Positions 61,184 through 64,000 of a stretch of 64,000 bases of DNA are shown piece after piece. The position numbers and the translations under genes are program-made. The stretch comes from Pseudomonas yamanorum. GTDB taxonomy: Bacteria > Pseudomonadota > Gammaproteobacteria > Pseudomonadales > Pseudomonadaceae. The first letter of the stretch is position 1, and the number at the start of each line of letters is the position of its first letter. The stretch is from contig NZ_JACARE010000021.1 in NCBI RefSeq assembly GCF_013386765.1, forward strand, positions 101,653-165,652, given 5' to 3'. The notes under the pieces are model-generated. The model was given only the letters and a program-made list of their open reading frames with translations, made no database searches and had not been told where the DNA came from.

Positions 61184-61759
61184 CTACTTCTTCATAAGCT
61201 GCGCCACCTTGGCCACGCCCGCCTGGGCACAGACTTCATCCTTGTCACCACCTGGTGAACCCCCGACGCCAATCCCGGCAATGGTTTCGCCATCCACTCT
61301 AAATGCTACGCCACCGGGTAACGCTGTCACGTTAGGCGTACTGGCAAGCGATTCAGCCACTACAGGAGGGAACTTCGAGATGACTCCGATAAAACCACTT
61401 GTAGTATCTACGTTGAAAATCGTGCCCATAGTCACTACGGTGTAAGCTTTGCGATAGCTACTATCTTTAGTGCTGATGACAGCCCGATCAGCCCGTAGAA
61501 TTACTTGCGGGGTGCCAGATACATCCACAACAGTCGCGGTAACGTCATAGCCGTTAGCTTTACAGGTATCTACTGCCGTTTGAGCGGCAATGATGGCACT
61601 GTTCAAAGGGAGCGCTTTACTGCTAATAGATATTTGAGCCTCTGCAGGCGCTTGCAATGCTAGCCCAATAATCACGGCTAACAATGCGGGTTTAGCTACA
61701 CAATGACACTGCTGCGCGAAAAATCTTTTGATCGACTTACTGACACTATCGGGTTTCAT
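61184..61759 (-). CDS. exported GlcG/HbpS family (DUF336) protein
   Basis: A 191-residue protein with an N-terminal signal/anchor (hydrophobic about 25-42, ending APAEA). The mature part is a GlcG/HbpS domain: AIIAAQTAVDTCKANGYDVTATVVDVSG, TRKA-like SSYRKAYTVVTMG, and the C-terminal GGVAFRVDGETIAGIGVGGSPGGDKDEVCAQAG. Related proteins bind heme or occur beside glycolate or diol oxidation genes. The start at 61759 is preferred; the frame extends 18 codons. Function is unproven. About 230 AT-rich bases without a gene separate it from the LysR gene. Confidence 0.82.
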   Translation of the reverse strand: MKPDSVSKSIKRFFAQQCHCVAKPALLAVIIGLALQAPAEAQISISSKALPLNSAIIAAQTAVDTCKANGYDVTATVVDVSGTPQVILRADRAVISTKDSSYRKAYTVVTMGTIFNVDTTSGFIGVISKFPPVVAESLASTPNVTALPGGVAFRVDGETIAGIGVGGSPGGDKDEVCAQAGVAKVAQLMKK

Positions 61760-61990
61760 TGATTTAATCTCACACTGAAAGGGACAATGGTAACAGCTGA
61801 TCGCAGCTTCCATGCGGCCGGACCATATTACAATTTGCAGATTAAAAAAATAACCACCAGGTTGTGATTAACACTTAATCATAGAATAGTTAAATTGGAT
61901 GGCCTGCCCAGCCTTGAAATAGAGTGCTCGCCACTTTACTCCAAGAGGCTTTAGTATTTACTTGGGTTTTTTATTTATGGGCAATTATCT

Positions 61991-62911
61991 CTATTTGCCA
62001 AACCTCGATAGTAATTGCCTAAGCTGAGGCACAGAAAAATCTATAAAGCTGCGCAACTTTGCAGGCATTGAATTTCGAGAAAGGAAAACCACATGGACCG
62101 GAACAGGTTCAGCTTCAAAACTTCGAAGAACATACTTCAGCTTTCCAGCCTTTATCGCGTCATATACATCGTGTTCAAGAACGGACGTAATACCGACCCC
62201 ATTAATGGCTGCATCAACGGCTGCATCTGGTGAGGAGACAAGCAACCTGGGTACTAGGTCAACTGTACAGATTTTCCCATTATCCTGACTGCGATAGCGC
62301 CATGGCGAAAGACTGGGGCTGTCAAATACAATGCAGGGAAACCCATGTAAGTCTTCAGGCGTTTTGGGCGAACCATATTTATCCAAGAGAGCCGGGCTTG
62401 CTACCATGACTACTCTCAATGAGCCCACTCGTTTAGCGATTAGGCTACTGTCCCGCAAGTGCCCGACCCGAATAGCTACGTCAGCGTGCATATCTACCAG
62501 GTCAATAATACGATCAGACTGTAATAACCGGATTCGAATCTCCGGATAGAGTTCGAGGAACTGGTTGATGACAGGAAGCACTCGCAGGCGCGCGACTTGT
62601 ACTGGCGAGCTGATGACCAGCTCTCCTCGAGGGGTCGTAAACTCACCCACGGCACGCCTTTCCAATTCGCTCACGTCCTCCAATATTCGTCTGGCTGTTG
62701 CAATGTACTCAAGGCCTGCATCGGTAAACGCGAGCTTTCTCGTCGTTCTTATAAGCAGCTTTGTGCCTACCAGCATTTCAAGGTTGTTAACGTTTCGCGT
62801 GAGCGTTGCAACCGGAATGTTTAACTTTCTGGCCGCCGCAGACAAACTACCTTCATCAGCTGAAGACACCAGCATTGCCATCGCATCCAATCGGTCCAAG
62901 TGACGCCCCAA
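61991..62911 (-). CDS. LysR family transcriptional regulator
   Basis: A 306-residue LysR-type regulator with the HTH at about 8-62 (MAMLVSSADEGSLSAAARKLNIPVATLTRNVNNLEMLVG) and the effector domain at about 95-300, of the group ending in RSFIDFSVPQLRQLLSRF. It lies 75 bases downstream of the SDR gene on the same strand, so it may be co-transcribed with it or regulate it from its own promoter. Confidence 0.89.
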   Translation of the reverse strand: MGRHLDRLDAMAMLVSSADEGSLSAAARKLNIPVATLTRNVNNLEMLVGTKLLIRTTRKLAFTDAGLEYIATARRILEDVSELERRAVGEFTTPRGELVISSPVQVARLRVLPVINQFLELYPEIRIRLLQSDRIIDLVDMHADVAIRVGHLRDSSLIAKRVGSLRVVMVASPALLDKYGSPKTPEDLHGFPCIVFDSPSLSPWRYRSQDNGKICTVDLVPRLLVSSPDAAVDAAINGVGITSVLEHDVYDAIKAGKLKYVLRSFEAEPVPVHVVFLSRNSMPAKLRSFIDFSVPQLRQLLSRFGK

Positions 62912-62986
62912 AAATATGCAGAAGAAATTTTAGTTCAAGGACGAGACGTTCGGCCTTGAACATTTTCGTTGTGATGCTGCCGCATA

Positions 62987-63733
62987 CTAAAACTGCGTCA
63001 GGCCACCATCTACCACCATTTCGGTCCCTGTGGTGTATGACGAATCATCACTTGCCAGGAACAGCACGGTCTTCGCCAGCTCCGCAGGATTTCCGAAACG
63101 CTTAAGTGCTACCTTGTCAGTAACAGTAGCCGCAACCTGGGAAAGCACCTCTTCTGGCAGGCCAATTTTACTGTAAAAAGGGGTTGCTATGGCGCCCGGG
63201 CTGACAGCGTTGACACGAATGCCGAGCGGTGCCAATTCAGCGCCTAAGGTACGAACCAGAGAGCGAGCTGCGGCCTTGGTGGCGGCCAGAATCGACATGC
63301 CTGGAAAACCTATGGTGTTCAGGAAAGAGGTCGTAACGATAATGCTTCCGCCCTCGCTCATCAGAGGGACTGCCTTTTGGATCGTGAAAAATGTTCCTGT
63401 GAAATTCAGTGCAAGGTTATCGTTGATGTACTCCTGCGTTACGGCGGCCAGCGGAGCGACGGTAGTGGCACCAGCATTTGCAAATACGATGTCGATCTGA
63501 CCGAACTTTGCACGGGTTTCTTCAATGGCCCGATCGATGTCAGATACCTTGCGCAGGTCAGCTTGAATCAATAACACGCTACCATTGAGCTCGTTGCCCG
63601 CGACTTCCAAGCGTTCCGCGTTCGAACCAACCAGTACAACATTCGCTCCCTCCGCTTGGAACAGCTTTGCTGTTTCCAAGCCGATACCTGACGTGCCGCC
63701 GGTAATAAAGGCAACTTTGTTTTTGAGTTTCAT
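62987..63733 (-). CDS. SDR-family protein lacking the catalytic Tyr
   Basis: A 248-residue SDR-fold protein. The cofactor motif TGGTSGIG (11-18), Asn110, Ser136 and Lys153 are conserved and the DGGLTQF C-terminus is present. The active-site YxxxK reads LAATK: position 149 is Leu (codon CTG) where the homologue at 59131 has Tyr151. It may be inactive, act by another mechanism, or be a regulator. ATG 63733 has AAGGGGAA upstream; MKGNIM at 63748 is an alternative. Confidence 0.83.
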   Translation of the reverse strand: MKLKNKVAFITGGTSGIGLETAKLFQAEGANVVLVGSNAERLEVAGNELNGSVLLIQADLRKVSDIDRAIEETRAKFGQIDIVFANAGATTVAPLAAVTQEYINDNLALNFTGTFFTIQKAVPLMSEGGSIIVTTSFLNTIGFPGMSILAATKAAARSLVRTLGAELAPLGIRVNAVSPGAIATPFYSKIGLPEEVLSQVAATVTDKVALKRFGNPAELAKTVLFLASDDSSYTTGTEMVVDGGLTQF

Positions 63734-63962
63734 GATATTCCCCTTCATGTTATTAAAAGTAATTAAGTCGGCTGGCAAAAAACGAGAACGCCATCCTGCA
63801 ACTACCATTCGGTAAATGGGTTGCTTGTTCGAATGGTATATCTCGTCGAAATTTTGTGGAATTCGTTGAAATCGCGTAAGACTTAATCAAAAAATGAAGA
63901 AATTGTTGAAGTGGCGTTCTGAACGGTGAACTCTTTCTTTTTTGGCTCCATCAAGGCCTTTC

Positions 63963-64000
63963 CCACTGTCCGCTTTCGGCCCAGAGTGTGTCAAAACCCT
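63963..64000. repeat. half copy of the dispersed TGTCCGCTTTCGGCC repeat at the window edge
   Basis: TGTCCGCTTTCGGCCC at 63968-63983 matches the arm of the dispersed element seen near 43508 and 60953. The other arm, if present, lies beyond the window. The 230 bases between it and the SDR start hold the SDR promoter and nothing else that I can identify. Confidence 0.45.

Noticed and set aside
1..64000. tRNA, rRNA, riboswitch or complete insertion sequence
   Set aside because: Reading both strands I found no cloverleaf ending in CCA-type sequence, no rRNA-like stretch, no recognisable riboswitch core and no transposase with terminal repeats. A covariance-model scan could still find small RNAs that I cannot see.

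Overview
The window is a high-GC chromosomal segment that looks like a Pseudomonas of the fluorescens group. The grounds are codon use, dense tightly packed operons, an OprD-family porin, an ECF sigma/FecR/TonB-receptor iron set, an OsmC-YcaO fusion, DUF2388 and DUF1302/DUF1329 proteins, and many GC-rich palindromic intergenic repeats containing runs such as GGAGCCGGCTTGCC or GTGGCGAGGGAGCTTGCTCCC. This assignment rests on recognition only; no search was run. No rRNA, tRNA, CRISPR array or intact insertion sequence was seen.

Layout. (1) 1-9 kb: a GGDEF diguanylate cyclase, a GNAT acetyltransferase, an exported Asp-nucleophile alpha/beta hydrolase overlapping a cytochrome P460 gene, a truncated molybdate-binding (TOBE) remnant, an OprD-family porin, and a CycA-type permease with an acetylpolyamine amidohydrolase-like enzyme beside a divergent Lrp/AsnC regulator. 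(2) 9-11 kb: a lipoprotein of unknown function and a five-unit tandem palindromic repeat array. (3) 11.1-16.2 kb: an RpiR regulator, a cysteine hydrolase, a glutamine-synthetase-like ligase, an N-formylglutamate-amidohydrolase-like enzyme and an APC permease, probably one nitrogen-scavenging operon. (4) 16-23 kb: a periplasmic hydrolase, a second diguanylate cyclase, and a sigma/anti-sigma/siderophore-receptor set. (5) 23-29 kb: a LysE exporter and a TetR-controlled EmrA/EmrB/outer-membrane-factor tripartite efflux operon. (6) 29-43 kb: YcaO, hydrolases, small exported proteins, LysR regulators, ArgC, an epoxide hydrolase, nucleotide-kinase-like and FAD oxidoreductase genes, a more AT-rich patch with an unknown membrane protein and a CPBP protease, and broken gene ends.

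(7) 43.5-58.4 kb is the most interesting part. It begins next to an inactivated integrase fragment and carries what looks like a complete catabolic module for a hydrophobic aromatic compound: an MhpA-family flavin hydroxylase, an extradiol (VOC) dioxygenase, a fumarylacetoacetate-hydrolase-family enzyme, an AMP-forming acyl-CoA ligase, two ACMSD-type amidohydrolases, an Old-Yellow-Enzyme-type reductase, two paralogous TetR regulators, and a DUF1302/DUF1329 outer-membrane pair. One of the two amidohydrolases is Tat-exported and has lost four of five expected metal/catalytic residues, so it is probably a pseudoenzyme.

(8) 58.4-64 kb: TetR/SDR and SDR/NmrA genes, an exported GlcG/HbpS-type protein, a LysR regulator, and an SDR whose catalytic Tyr is replaced by Leu. 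A dispersed palindromic repeat related to TGTCCGCTTTCGGCC occurs four times in the 43-64 kb part and may mark past rearrangement.
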